From assembly GCA_963775015.1 (NCBI GenBank), contig CAVZHI010000005.1:124001-188000 (forward strand): 64,000 nt of DNA. The letters are read 5' to 3'. The position numbers were made by a program, and so were the translations under genes. This DNA is from JAEMQF01 sp963775015. GTDB lineage: Bacteria; Pseudomonadota; Gammaproteobacteria; Burkholderiales; Burkholderiaceae_C. The notes under the pieces are model-generated. The model saw nothing but the letters and a program-made list of their open reading frames with translations. It searched no databases and had not been told where the DNA came from. Each line of letters opens with the position of its first letter. Position 1 is the stretch's first letter. This document shows, one piece after another, positions 9,527 to 18,733 of the stretch.

Positions 9527-11011
9527 TCAGTCGAGCTTCATCACCACCGCCTTGGTTTCCAGATACTCGCGCATGTGCTCCTGCCCCGATTCGCGGCCGA
9601 AGCCGCTCATCTTGTAGCCGCCAAACGGAATCGCCGGGTCCATCACCTGGTAGCAATTCGCCCACACGGTGCCGGTGCGCAGGCCTTTGGCGACGCGGTG
9701 AATCGTGTTCACATTCTGGCTCCAGACGCCGCTGCCTAAGCCGTAGCTCGAGTCGTTGGCGCGCGGGATCACTTCTTCCAGCGTGTCGAAGGGCAGGGCC
9801 GAGATGACGGGGCCGAAAATCTCTTCGCGCGCGATTCGCATGTGGTCGCGAACGTCGGCGAACACGGTCGGGGCGACGAAGTAACCTCGCGCCAGATTTC
9901 CCGTCGTGATGCGCTCGCCGCCGCTCAGCGCGCGTGCGCCTTGCTCTTTGCCGATCGCAAGGTAACCCGTGACACGCTCCAACTGTTCGGCGCTGACGAC
10001 GGGGCCGAGCTGCGTTTGCGGGTCGAGCGGATCGCCGACGCGCAAGGTCTTCGCGTACGCAGCGACACGCTGCACGAACTCTTCGTAGATCGGGCGCTGC
10101 ACGAAGAGGCGTGTTCCCGCCGAGCAGATCTGCCCCGAGTTCTGAAACACGCCCATCGCGGCGCCGGGAATCGCGGCCTCTAAGTCGGCATCCGAAAACA
10201 CGATATCGGGCGACTTACCGCCGAGCTCCATCGACGTGCGCTTCATGTTGCCCGCCGCGGCGCGAATGATCTTCTGTCCGACTTCGGTGCTTCCCGTGAA
10301 GGCGATCTTGTCGACCCCCGGGTGCGCCGCAAGCGCCGCGCCGGCGTCGCCAAAACCAGCGACGACGTTGACGACGCCGACGGGAATTCCAGCTTCCATG
10401 CACAGTTCGGCGAGGCGCAGCGGCGACAGCGGTGCCTGCTCGGCGGGTTTGAGCACGACCGTGCAGCCCGATGCGAGCACGGGGCAGAGCTTCCAGATCG
10501 CCAGGCCGATCGGCCCGTTCCACGGGTTGATCGCACCGACGACGCCGACCGGCTCTTTCAGCGTGTAGCAGAAGATGTCGCCGGCGGCCGAGTTCGGGAT
10601 CGTGTCGCCCTGGATCGTCGTGGCCAGGCCCGCGTAATAGCGCAGCAGGCCGATCGCGCGGCGCCTGCCCAGCAGGGTGCGCGAAATCGGCCCGCCCATG
10701 TCAAGCGTGTCGAGCATCGCGAGTTCGTCGTAATGTTTGTCCACCAGCTCCGCCAGGCTCAGCATCACCTGCTGGCGGTCGAAAGGTTTGAAGCGTGCCC
10801 ATTCGCCTTCGAAAGCGCGGCGCGCCGCGCCGACTGCAAGGTCGATGTCCTCGACTCCCGCTTGCGCGACTTGGGCCAGCACTTCGCCGGTCGACGGGTT
10901 GATCGTGTCGAAGCTCTTGCCCGACAGGGCAGGGCGCGACTTCCCGTCGATGAACAGGCCCTTGACCTTGCCGTCGAGGAATGCCGGCCGAAGCGGATGG
11001 GGTGCGTTCAT
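9527..11011 (-). CDS. NAD(P)-dependent aldehyde dehydrogenase (betaine-aldehyde/aminoaldehyde type)
   Basis: The 494-residue protein is a full-length ALDH that oxidises an aldehyde to its acid. The catalytic Cys is about residue 296 in NSGQICSAGT, the general-base Glu about 262 in MELGGKSP, and the oxyanion Asn about 165 in INPWNGP; the cofactor loop FTGSTEVGQ is present. It starts 9 nt after the GMC dehydrogenase stop, so alcohol to aldehyde to acid oxidation in one operon is likely. This resembles choline to betaine chemistry, but the choline substrate is not proven. Confidence 0.9.
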   Translation of the reverse strand: MNAPHPLRPAFLDGKVKGLFIDGKSRPALSGKSFDTINPSTGEVLAQVAQAGVEDIDLAVGAARRAFEGEWARFKPFDRQQVMLSLAELVDKHYDELAMLDTLDMGGPISRTLLGRRRAIGLLRYYAGLATTIQGDTIPNSAAGDIFCYTLKEPVGVVGAINPWNGPIGLAIWKLCPVLASGCTVVLKPAEQAPLSPLRLAELCMEAGIPVGVVNVVAGFGDAGAALAAHPGVDKIAFTGSTEVGQKIIRAAAGNMKRTSMELGGKSPDIVFSDADLEAAIPGAAMGVFQNSGQICSAGTRLFVQRPIYEEFVQRVAAYAKTLRVGDPLDPQTQLGPVVSAEQLERVTGYLAIGKEQGARALSGGERITTGNLARGYFVAPTVFADVRDHMRIAREEIFGPVISALPFDTLEEVIPRANDSSYGLGSGVWSQNVNTIHRVAKGLRTGTVWANCYQVMDPAIPFGGYKMSGFGRESGQEHMREYLETKAVVMKLD

Positions 11012-11020
11012 GGAGATTCC

Positions 11021-12637
11021 TTAGGCTGTCGGGTGAAGAATGAAGTTCGCGGCGCGCTCGCCGATCATCATCGCCGGCGCGCTCGTATTGCCGCCGATCA
11101 GGTTCGGCATGATCGACGCGTCGGCGACCCGCAGGCCGTCGACGCCGTGCACGCGCAACTGCGCGTCGACGACGGCCAGCGGGTCCGACGCCGGACCCAT
11201 CTTGCACGTGCCCACGGGGTGGTAGGTCGTCGCCAGCTTGCTGCGGATGAAGGCCTCGCACGTGGCGGCATCCTGCACCGCGGGGCCGGGCGAGAGTTCC
11301 GCGCCCGAGATCCGCTGCAGCGCCGGCATGCCGATGATGCGGCGCGCTTCACGCAGCGCGCGGACGAGCGTGCGAACGTCGGCCGGGTCATCGAGGAAAT
11401 TCGGGCGCATCAATGGCCGTGCTGCGGGGTCGCTCGAGGCGAGTTCGAGCGTGCCGCGTGTCGCCGCGCGCAGCACCGCCATGTGCAGGAAGTAGCCATG
11501 CTGGCGCGGCAAGGTGCGCGGGTTGTCTTTCATTCCGACCATGAACGTGTATTGCACGTCGGGGCGGTCCAGGCCAGGCAGCGAGCGGATGAACCCGCCG
11601 GCCTCGGCGGCGTTCGACGCGAGCATGCCGCGCCGCCGCAGCAGGTAGTGCAGCGGCGCCATGGCAACGCGCCCCGCGCTGCGCCAGCTGAGCGCGTACG
11701 ACTCGGCGCTCGGGTTCAACATCGCGATCGACACCGTCGGGTGGTCTTGCAGGTTCGCGCCCACGCCCGCGAGTTCGTGCGCGACCGCGATGCCGTGGCG
11801 CTGCAGCGGCGCTGCCGGCCCGATTCCCGAGAGCAGCAGCAACTGCGGCGAGTTCACGGTTCCTCCGGCAAGAATCACTTCAGTGGCCGCAGTGAGCTGC
11901 AGCGCCTGCCCGGCGCGGCGCGCACGCACCGCGATGGCGCGCGTGCCCTTCAGCTCGATGCGCTCGACGAGCGTGTCGGTGAAGAGTTGCAGGTTGCGCC
12001 GCTGCAGCACCGGGTGCAGGAATGCGCGCGAACTGCTCCAGCGCACGCCGTCGCGCCGGTTCAGGTCGAACAGGCCGAAGCCGTCTTGCTGTGCGCCGTT
12101 GAAGTCTTCGTTGCGTGCGTGGCCGGCCTCAACCGCGGCGTTCACGAACGCGTCGGCGAGCGGGTTCGCTTGCGCGAGGCGCTGCACGTCGAGCTCACCG
12201 CCGGCGCCGTGGTACGTCGATGCGCCGCCGGCGTAGTTCTCGTGTTGTTTGTAAACCGGCAGCACGTCGGCGTAGCCCCAGCCGGGGTTGCCGAGCGCGG
12301 CCCATTCGTCGTAGTCGAGGCGGTGGCCGCGGATGTAGACCGTGCCGTTCACGGAAGTGCTGCCGCCCACCAGCTTGCCACGCGGGCAGGGGATGCTGCG
12401 CCGGTTCACGCCGGGCCCGCCGCTGAACTGATGCTCCCAGTTGTAGCGCGCATGCGGCAAGAGGAAGATGTTGCCGATCGGCAGCGTCGTCTTGATGTTG
12501 ACCGGGAACTTCCGGTCCGACGGGCCCGCTTCGATCAGCGCGACGCGGCATGCGGGGTCGGCCGACAGACGATTCGCGAGCACACAACCCGCAGCGCCGG
12601 CGCCGACGATGACGAAGTCGAACCCCGACGCGCTCAC
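11021..12637 (-). CDS. GMC-family FAD-dependent alcohol dehydrogenase (choline dehydrogenase-like)
   Basis: The 538-residue protein has the N-terminal FAD fingerprint FDFVIVGAGAAGCVLANRL, the first GMC signature around VGGSTSVNGTVYIRG and a C-terminal active-site His in YHPVGTCKMGPASDP. It oxidises a primary alcohol, passing electrons to FAD and probably the respiratory chain. It is the first gene of the operon with the aldehyde dehydrogenase and permease. The family covers choline, other alcohols and polyethylene-glycol dehydrogenases; the exact substrate is open. Confidence 0.9.
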   Translation of the reverse strand: MSASGFDFVIVGAGAAGCVLANRLSADPACRVALIEAGPSDRKFPVNIKTTLPIGNIFLLPHARYNWEHQFSGGPGVNRRSIPCPRGKLVGGSTSVNGTVYIRGHRLDYDEWAALGNPGWGYADVLPVYKQHENYAGGASTYHGAGGELDVQRLAQANPLADAFVNAAVEAGHARNEDFNGAQQDGFGLFDLNRRDGVRWSSSRAFLHPVLQRRNLQLFTDTLVERIELKGTRAIAVRARRAGQALQLTAATEVILAGGTVNSPQLLLLSGIGPAAPLQRHGIAVAHELAGVGANLQDHPTVSIAMLNPSAESYALSWRSAGRVAMAPLHYLLRRRGMLASNAAEAGGFIRSLPGLDRPDVQYTFMVGMKDNPRTLPRQHGYFLHMAVLRAATRGTLELASSDPAARPLMRPNFLDDPADVRTLVRALREARRIIGMPALQRISGAELSPGPAVQDAATCEAFIRSKLATTYHPVGTCKMGPASDPLAVVDAQLRVHGVDGLRVADASIMPNLIGGNTSAPAMMIGERAANFILHPTA

Positions 12638-12767
12638 GAGACCTCGATCATGGCGAATTCGAACTTGAGGCGGGTGTCGCAGGAAGGCATCGTTCAGGGG
12701 CGGGGAGGCGTGGGAGTTCCGTGATCGTACACATGCGAACGGTAACCGGGAAACCCGGCTCAGGCTC

Positions 12768-13442
12768 TCAAGCGCCGCCGATGCGGTTCAGTTCGGCCCA
12801 ACCCGTCCAGAGGATCTGGATTCCGATGCACAGCAGCATGAACGCCATCAGCTGCGTCATGACCAAGGTGCCCACGTCACCGAGTCGCGTCAACAGCCTC
12901 GGCGCGTGGCGGTACACGAGGTAAATCACGGCGACGGTGAGTGCCGCGCCTAGCACGACGATCAGCGCACCCAGCACGTACAACGCCGGTTGGCGCGGCA
13001 GGCCGGCACCGATCGCGATCGACGCGGCGATCGTTCCCGGCCCGGTGGTGAGTGGGAAGGTGATCGGGAAAAAGCTCCGCCGCACGACTTCGGTGCGCGA
13101 CAACGCGACGCTCTGTGCACGCTTCACGGCGGCGTGCACTTCGTCGTCGTCTCGGCGGTTCAGCATGCGCCAGCCCGAGGCGGCGACGAGCAGGCCGCCG
13201 CCGATGCGAACGATGGGCAGCGAGATGCCGAACAGTTCGAGCACGTAGGTGCCCACAAGCAGCGAGCCGACGAGCACGACCCAGCAGTTGATCGCCACCT
13301 GGCGCGCGAGCTGGCGTGTCGCCACCGGGTCGTTGCCGGCGGCCGTCACGAACACCGGTGCACACGCGAGCGGGTTGATGATCGGCAGCAGCGTCACCGG
13401 GACGAGGATCATCGCGTTCAGGAATTCGCTCGTGCTCGGCAT
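12768..13442 (-). CDS. marC: MarC-family integral membrane protein
   Basis: A 224-residue membrane protein with about six hydrophobic segments. MILVPVTLLPIINPLACAPV near the N-terminus and FFPITFPLTTGPGTIAASIA in the middle are typical MarC/UPF0056 sequences. The function of the family is not established; it was once linked to multiple antibiotic resistance, but that link has been questioned. I chose the ATG at 13442 (MPSTSEFLNAM) over the one seven codons upstream because family members start there. It is divergent from the amidohydrolase gene. Confidence 0.85.
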   Translation of the reverse strand: MPSTSEFLNAMILVPVTLLPIINPLACAPVFVTAAGNDPVATRQLARQVAINCWVVLVGSLLVGTYVLELFGISLPIVRIGGGLLVAASGWRMLNRRDDDEVHAAVKRAQSVALSRTEVVRRSFFPITFPLTTGPGTIAASIAIGAGLPRQPALYVLGALIVVLGAALTVAVIYLVYRHAPRLLTRLGDVGTLVMTQLMAFMLLCIGIQILWTGWAELNRIGGA

Positions 13443-13587
13443 GTCTCGCGTCCGTGGGTTCACGCCGATGAGCGCGGCGCAGACGCGAGTATGCGGGAAT
13501 GCCTCGACGCTGCGCGCCGCGCAAAGCGTCTACGATGCCGAACCTGCGGCCGGTGCGGCGCGTGCTTCGACAACCAGGTGCTGACCC

Positions 13588-14658
13588 ATGGCGACTGCGC
13601 AGCGCAGCGATTCCGAGCTCATCGACGTCCACACGCATGTGGTGCCGGAGTCCTTTCCGGCCTACGTCGGGCGGCATCTGAACGCGCCCTGGCCTTCGAT
13701 GCAAGACGCGCAGCCGTGCCACAAGCACGTCATGATTTCGGGCGCGAACTACCGCACCGTCTCGCACCAATGCTGGGATTGCGCGGTGCGCCTTCAGGAC
13801 ATGGCGCAGCAGCGTGTGACGCGCCAGGTGCTGTCGCCGATGCCCGAGTTGCTGTCGTACTGGATGGGGCCTGAGGACGGCGCGGCGATGTGCCGCTATC
13901 TGAACGAGGTGATTGCGACGCTCGTGCGCCAGGCGCCGGCGCAGTTCATCGGCCTGGGTGCCGTGCCGCTGCAGGACGTTGACCTGGCGATCGCCGAACT
14001 CGAATTCGCGACGCGCGAGTTCGGCCTGCGCGGCGTCGAGATCGCGACGCATGTGAACGGCGCACCGATCGGCGACCCGAAGTTCCTGCCGTTCTTCGAA
14101 GCCGCGGCGGCGCGCGGCGCGGCGATCTTCGTGCACCCGCTGCGCCCGGTTGGAATGGAGCGCCTGCTGGGCCCGCCACTGCTCGAACAGGTGCTTGCGT
14201 TTCCCGGCGAAACCGGTCTCGCCGCGGCGTCGATGATCACCGGCGGAACGCTCGCGCGTGTGCCGGGCTTGCGCATCGCGTTCAGCCACGGCGGCGGCTC
14301 GTTCCAGGCGCTGTTGCCGCGCCTGCGCCACGGCTGGTGCAATCTGCCGCCGGTGCGCGACGCGTTGAAGGCCGATCCGCTGCTCGGCGCGCGGCAAATG
14401 TTCTACGACGACCTGGTGTACGACGCGGCGACGATTGCGCGCCTCATCGACGTGTTCGGCGCTAGCCAGATCATGGTCGGCTCCGACTACCCGTTCGCGA
14501 TCATGGACACCGACCCCGACGCGCGAACCTTCGAGCTGAAGCTGACGTCGGAAGAATTTCAAGGCTTGCGTGCCGGCAACGCCAAGCGCTGGCTTGGGAT
14601 TGCGAGCGACACTGCCCCATCTCGTCATCCCGGCGAAGGCCGGGATCCACTGCCTTGA
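13588..14658 (+). CDS. ACMSD-like amidohydrolase/decarboxylase
   Basis: A TIM-barrel metal-dependent hydrolase of the 2-amino-3-carboxymuconate-6-semialdehyde decarboxylase group. Metal ligands are seen as His15/His17 in IDVHTHVVPE, a His in AIFVHPLRPVG, a His in AFSHGGGSF and an Asp in IMVGSDYPF. Length is 356 residues, about 20 longer than usual. The last 13 residues (PSRHPGEGRDPLP) are encoded by a REP-like repeat that has replaced or extended the native C-terminus. The gene is 14 nt upstream of the indolepyruvate oxidoreductase gene, so a shared transcript for aromatic amino-acid breakdown is possible but unproven. Confidence 0.82.
   Translation: MATAQRSDSELIDVHTHVVPESFPAYVGRHLNAPWPSMQDAQPCHKHVMISGANYRTVSHQCWDCAVRLQDMAQQRVTRQVLSPMPELLSYWMGPEDGAAMCRYLNEVIATLVRQAPAQFIGLGAVPLQDVDLAIAELEFATREFGLRGVEIATHVNGAPIGDPKFLPFFEAAAARGAAIFVHPLRPVGMERLLGPPLLEQVLAFPGETGLAAASMITGGTLARVPGLRIAFSHGGGSFQALLPRLRHGWCNLPPVRDALKADPLLGARQMFYDDLVYDAATIARLIDVFGASQIMVGSDYPFAIMDTDPDARTFELKLTSEEFQGLRAGNAKRWLGIASDTAPSRHPGEGRDPLP
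14624..14652. repeat. REP-like repeat GTCATCCCGGCG type, copy 1
   Basis: The core ATCCCGGC-GAAG-GCCGGGAT is a near-perfect inverted repeat flanked by gtc and ccactg. The same core recurs at 29554-29634 and, degenerated, at 55513-55612. It spans the last codons of the amidohydrolase gene and ends about 20 nt before the next start codon. In RNA it would form a strong hairpin. Confidence 0.75.
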
Positions 14659-14671
14659 TGACAACGACCTC

Positions 14672-17600
14672 ATGACCCTCCCCGCCCTGCGCGACGTCAA
14701 TCTCGACGACAAGTACACCGGCACCCCAGGCACGGTGCTGATCGACGGCAACCAGGCGCTCGTGCGCGCGCTGCTGCTGCAACACGAGGTCGACGCACGT
14801 GCGGGGCTGAACACGGCGGGCTATGTGTCGGGCTATCGCGGCTCGCCCGTCGGTGGGCTCGATCAGACCCTGTGGTCGGCACGCCAGGCGCTGGATCGCG
14901 CTGCGGTCACGTTTGCGCCCGGAGTGAACGAAGACCTCGCAGCGACCGCGATCTGGGGCACGCAGCAGCTCGCCGTGATGGGCGACGCCACGGTCGACGG
15001 CGTGTACGCGCTCTGGTACGGCAAAGGCCCTGGCGTGGACCGATCCGGCGACCCGCTGAAACACGGCAACTACTCGGGAACGCATCCGAACGGCGGCGTG
15101 CTCGTCGTCGCCGGCGACGACCACCCGGGCAAGTCTTCGACGATCGCGCACCACAGCCAGCAGGCGCTCGCCGTGCATTCGATTCCGACGCTGTACCCCG
15201 CCGACGTGAGCGAGTTCGTTTCGATGGCGCTGCTCGGCTGGGCGATGTCGCGCTACAGCGGCTGCTGGGTCGGCTTCAAGGTCGTCAACGAGACGATCGA
15301 GCAGACCATGACGGTGGACTTCGACGTCGACTCGTTCAATGTGATCCGGCCCGACGCACCGCTGCCGCCCGAGGGCGTGCACTTTCGTGGCGTCTACGCG
15401 CCGGCGCAGGAAGAGGCGATCCTGCGCCGCTACAAGCTGCCGCTGGTGCAGCGCTTTGCGCGCGCGAACCGAATCGACAAGCTGATGTTCGGGCAGGCCG
15501 GCGCGCGCTTTGGCATCGTCGCCGCGGGCAAGGCGTGGCACGACGTGCGCCTGGCGCTGCGAGCGCTGGGCGTCGATGAGGCGCGTGCCGAGCAGGCTCG
15601 GTATCGCGGTCTACAAGATCGGCATGCTCTGGCCGCTCGAGCCCGAGGGGTTGAATGAGTTTGCCGACGCCAAGACGGAGCTGTTCTTCGTCGAAGAGAA
15701 GTCCGCTTTTGTCGAAGCGCAAGCCGCTGCGCTGCTCTACAACCGGAGCTGTGCGGCCACGCATCACCGGCAAGACCGACGGTGCGGGCGCGACGCTTGC
15801 TCGCGTCCGACTTGCCTTTCGAAGCGCTGGACCTCGTGCAGGCGATCGCGGCGCGGCTGCGCGCGAACGGCATCTGGGACGATGCGCTGCAATCGAAGCT
15901 CGACGTCGCGCTGTCGATGCGGCGCGTCCTGATGCAAGTGCAGTCGCCTGCCGACGTGAAACGCGTGCCGTATTTCTGTTCGGGCTGCCCGCACAGCACG
16001 TCGACAAAGATTCCCGAAGGCAGCAAGGCGCTCGCCGGAATCGGCTGCAGCGGCATGGCGGTCTGGGCGCGGCCCGGGACGATGATTCCGACGCAAATGG
16101 GCGGCGAGGGCGCGAACTGGATCGGCCTGCACCGCTACACGAAGCGCAAGCACGTGTTCCAGAACCTGGGCGACGGCACCTACTACCACTCGGGGCTGGT
16201 CGCGATCCGCGCCGCGGTCGCGAGCGGCGCGAACATCACGTACAAGATTCTCTACAACGACGCCGTCGCGATGACGGGCGGCCAGCCCGTCGACGGGCCG
16301 ATCTCGGTCGCGGCGATCGCGCACCAGGTTTTGCACGAGGGCGTGAAGACCATCGTTCTGGTCAGCGACGACCCGTCGCGCCACGCTGGAACGGCGTTGC
16401 CGGCAGGGTTGAGAATCGAGCACCGGGATCAGCTCGACGCCGTGCAGCGCGAATTGCGCGAAATTCCCGGCTGCAGCGTGTTGCTCTACGAGCAGACCTG
16501 CGCGGCGGAGAAGCGCCGCCGGCGCAAGCGCGGCGAGTTGGCGGACCCGACGCAGCGACTCTTCATCTACGACGCCGTGTGCGAAGGCTGTGGCGACTGC
16601 TCGGTGCAATCGTCGTGCGTGAGCGTCGAGCCGAAGGAAACCCAACTCGGGCGCAAGCGCAAGATCAACCAGAGCAGCTGCAACAAGGACTACTCGTGCG
16701 TGAAGGGCTTCTGCCCGAGTTTCGTGAGCGTGATCGGCGCGAAGCCGAAGAAGGCGGTTGCCGTCGAGTCGCCCGACGCGCTGTTCGCGAACCTGCCCGC
16801 AGCCGCAGGCCGCGGCGCTCGACGAGTCGGGATTCGGCGTGATGATCCCGGGCATCGGCGGCACCGGCGTCATCACCGTCGGCGCAGTGCTCGCGATGGC
16901 GGCGCATTTGGAGGGGAGGGCGGCGTCGACTTACGACATGACCGGCCTGTCGCAGAAGAACGGCGCCGTCTACAGCCATTTGCAGATCGCGAATCGCGCG
17001 TCCGAACTGCGCGCGAACCGACTCGGCCTGGGCGACGCGGCGCTCGTGCTCGGCTTCGACATGATCGCCGCGCTCGGCGAAGACGCGTTTCGATCGATCG
17101 ACCCGGCGCAGACCCGCTTCATCGGCAACCACCGCGTGCAGCCGACTGCAGCGCTGCCGATGGGAATCGACACCAAGCTCGACTTCGGCCTGCTCGCGCG
17201 CAAAGTCTCGGAGAAGCTGCCTTCCGAGCGCGTGCGCTATGTCGACGCGACGGGTCTGGCCACGGCGCTGCTCGGCGACGCGATCGCGACGAACTTCTTC
17301 CTCGTCGGCGTTGCGCTGCAGCTCGGTTGGCTGCCGCTGTCGGTGCAGGCGATCGAGCGCGCGATCGAACTGAACGGCGTGCAGGTCGGTTTCAACCAGC
17401 GCGCGCTGCGCTTCGGCCGGCTCTGGGTGCACGACGCTGCAGCGGTGCAGCAGCTGCTGGCGCGGCGCCGCCCGCGCCCTTGACGCTCGCGTTGCAGACG
17501 CTGGACGAGATGGTGGCGAGCCGGACGCAGCTGCTTGTCCAGTACCAGGACGCTGCGTATGCCGCGCGTTACCGCAGTCTCGTCGAGCGCGTGCGTGCGG

Positions 17601-18175
17601 CCGAGGTCAAGGCGACCGGCAGCGAAGCGTTGCTCGCCCTGAGTGTCGCGCGCCAGTTCGCGAAGCTGATGGCGTACAAGGACGAGTACGAAGTTGCGCG
17701 CCTGTACAGCGCGCCCGAGTTCCGGCGCCAGCTCGAGGCCGAGTTCGACGGCCCGACGACACTGCGCTTCAACCTCGCGCCGCCGCTCTTCGCGCGGCGT
17801 GACCCGGTGAGCGGCCACCTGCTGAAGCGCGAATTCGGTGCGTGGATGCTGACGGCGATGAAGTGGCTCGCCAAGGCGAAACACTTTCGCGGCACGGCGC
17901 TCGACCTGTTCGGCCGAACCGCCGAGCGGCGCATGGAGCGCGCGCTGATCGACGCGTACGAGCAGCGCATTGATGCATTGCTCGCCGCATTGACTGTGGA
18001 TTCGCTGCCTCTGGCGGTGCAGATCGCCGATGTGCCCGAGACGATCCGCGGCTTTGGGCACGTGAAAGAAGCGAGTGTCGCGTTGGCGCGGGTGCGCTGG
18101 GCGGAACTGGAGGCGCAGTGGCGCGCGCCGTCGGAGCCGAATGTGGACGCGGTCTCTCTGCGTCGAAAGGCGTGA
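14672..18175 (+). CDS. Indolepyruvate ferredoxin oxidoreductase, fused subunits, frameshifted
   Basis: This enzyme oxidatively decarboxylates aryl-pyruvates to aryl-acetyl-CoA using thiamine diphosphate and Fe-S clusters. The order is a pyrimidine/TPP domain starting MTLPALRDVNLDDKYTG and GYVSGYRGSPVGG; PYFCSGCPHSTSTK (cluster ligands); the TPP site GIGCSGMA; a Cys-rich part with CEGCGDC and SCVKGFCPSF; a gamma domain starting MIPGIGGTGVITVG; and a C-terminal DUF6537-like part. Length (about 1168 codons) fits the fused family. Frame changes occur near 15590, 15750, 15795, 16800 and 17470. Several are repaired by removing one base (a G near 15590, a T near 15796, a C near 16799). I start it at the ATG at 14672, after the repeat. 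Confidence 0.85.
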
Positions 18176-18268
18176 TCCCTTGGTGAGCGCGTTGCGTCGC
18201 AACGATTCCGCGGTGAGGCGTGGCCTGCATCGTGAACGCAACTGGTGCGTGGCCGGAGCAGCCCTGGC

Positions 18269-18733
18269 ATGAACCCGGAACAAGCCCTGTTGCGCCACGC
18301 GCGCGACGAACCTCGCGACTTGCCGGTGTGGGTTCCGGTGCTGGCGAGCCCGATGGCGGCTGCGCTTGGCGCCAGAATTGCGCGCGTCCACGCCGCGACG
18401 CACCGGGTCGAGATGGATTTCGAACCTGGGCCCGAGTTCGTGCAGGGCACGGGGCTGGTGCTCGGTGGCGCGGTCGCGGCGCTGCTCGACTTGACGCTCG
18501 GCTACGCGGCGCTGGCGAGCCTCGCCGACGGATTGTCGGTCGCCACGGCGACGCTGAACGTGTCGTTCCTGAGTGCGGTGCACTCGGGTGTGCTGCGCGC
18601 GACCGGCGAAGTCGAGCGCACCGACCGGCGCATGGTGTTCGCCGCGGCGCGAGTTTGCGATGCCGAAGGCCGCCTCGTCGCCACGGCGAGTTCGGCGCTC
18701 GCGGTGACCGAGTGGCGCGGGCCCGGCGCATGA
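18269..18733 (+). CDS. PaaI-like hotdog-fold acyl-CoA thioesterase
   Basis: The 154-residue protein has a single hotdog domain: the GTGLVLGGAVAALLDLTLGYA helix carries the usual active-site region, although the HGG His of many family members is L-G-G here. It is followed by the strands LNVSFLSAV and GRLVATASSALAV. It likely cleaves an acyl- or aryl-CoA thioester. It lies about 93 nt after the indolepyruvate oxidoreductase, whose products are aryl-acetyl-CoAs, and overlaps the following peptidase gene by 4 nt (ATGA). A link to aryl-acetyl-CoA turnover is inference. Start chosen at MNPEQALLRH. Confidence 0.75.
   Translation: MNPEQALLRHARDEPRDLPVWVPVLASPMAAALGARIARVHAATHRVEMDFEPGPEFVQGTGLVLGGAVAALLDLTLGYAALASLADGLSVATATLNVSFLSAVHSGVLRATGEVERTDRRMVFAAARVCDAEGRLVATASSALAVTEWRGPGA

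Noticed and set aside
10322..12724. An 800-codon plus-strand reading frame opposite the dehydrogenase genes
   Set aside because: It is the antisense of the GMC and aldehyde dehydrogenase genes, rich in Arg and Ala, with no recognisable domain; long antisense frames are expected at this GC content.
12877..14814. A 645-codon minus-strand frame
   Set aside because: Covers marC in a wrong frame and is antisense to the amidohydrolase; both real genes have clear family motifs.
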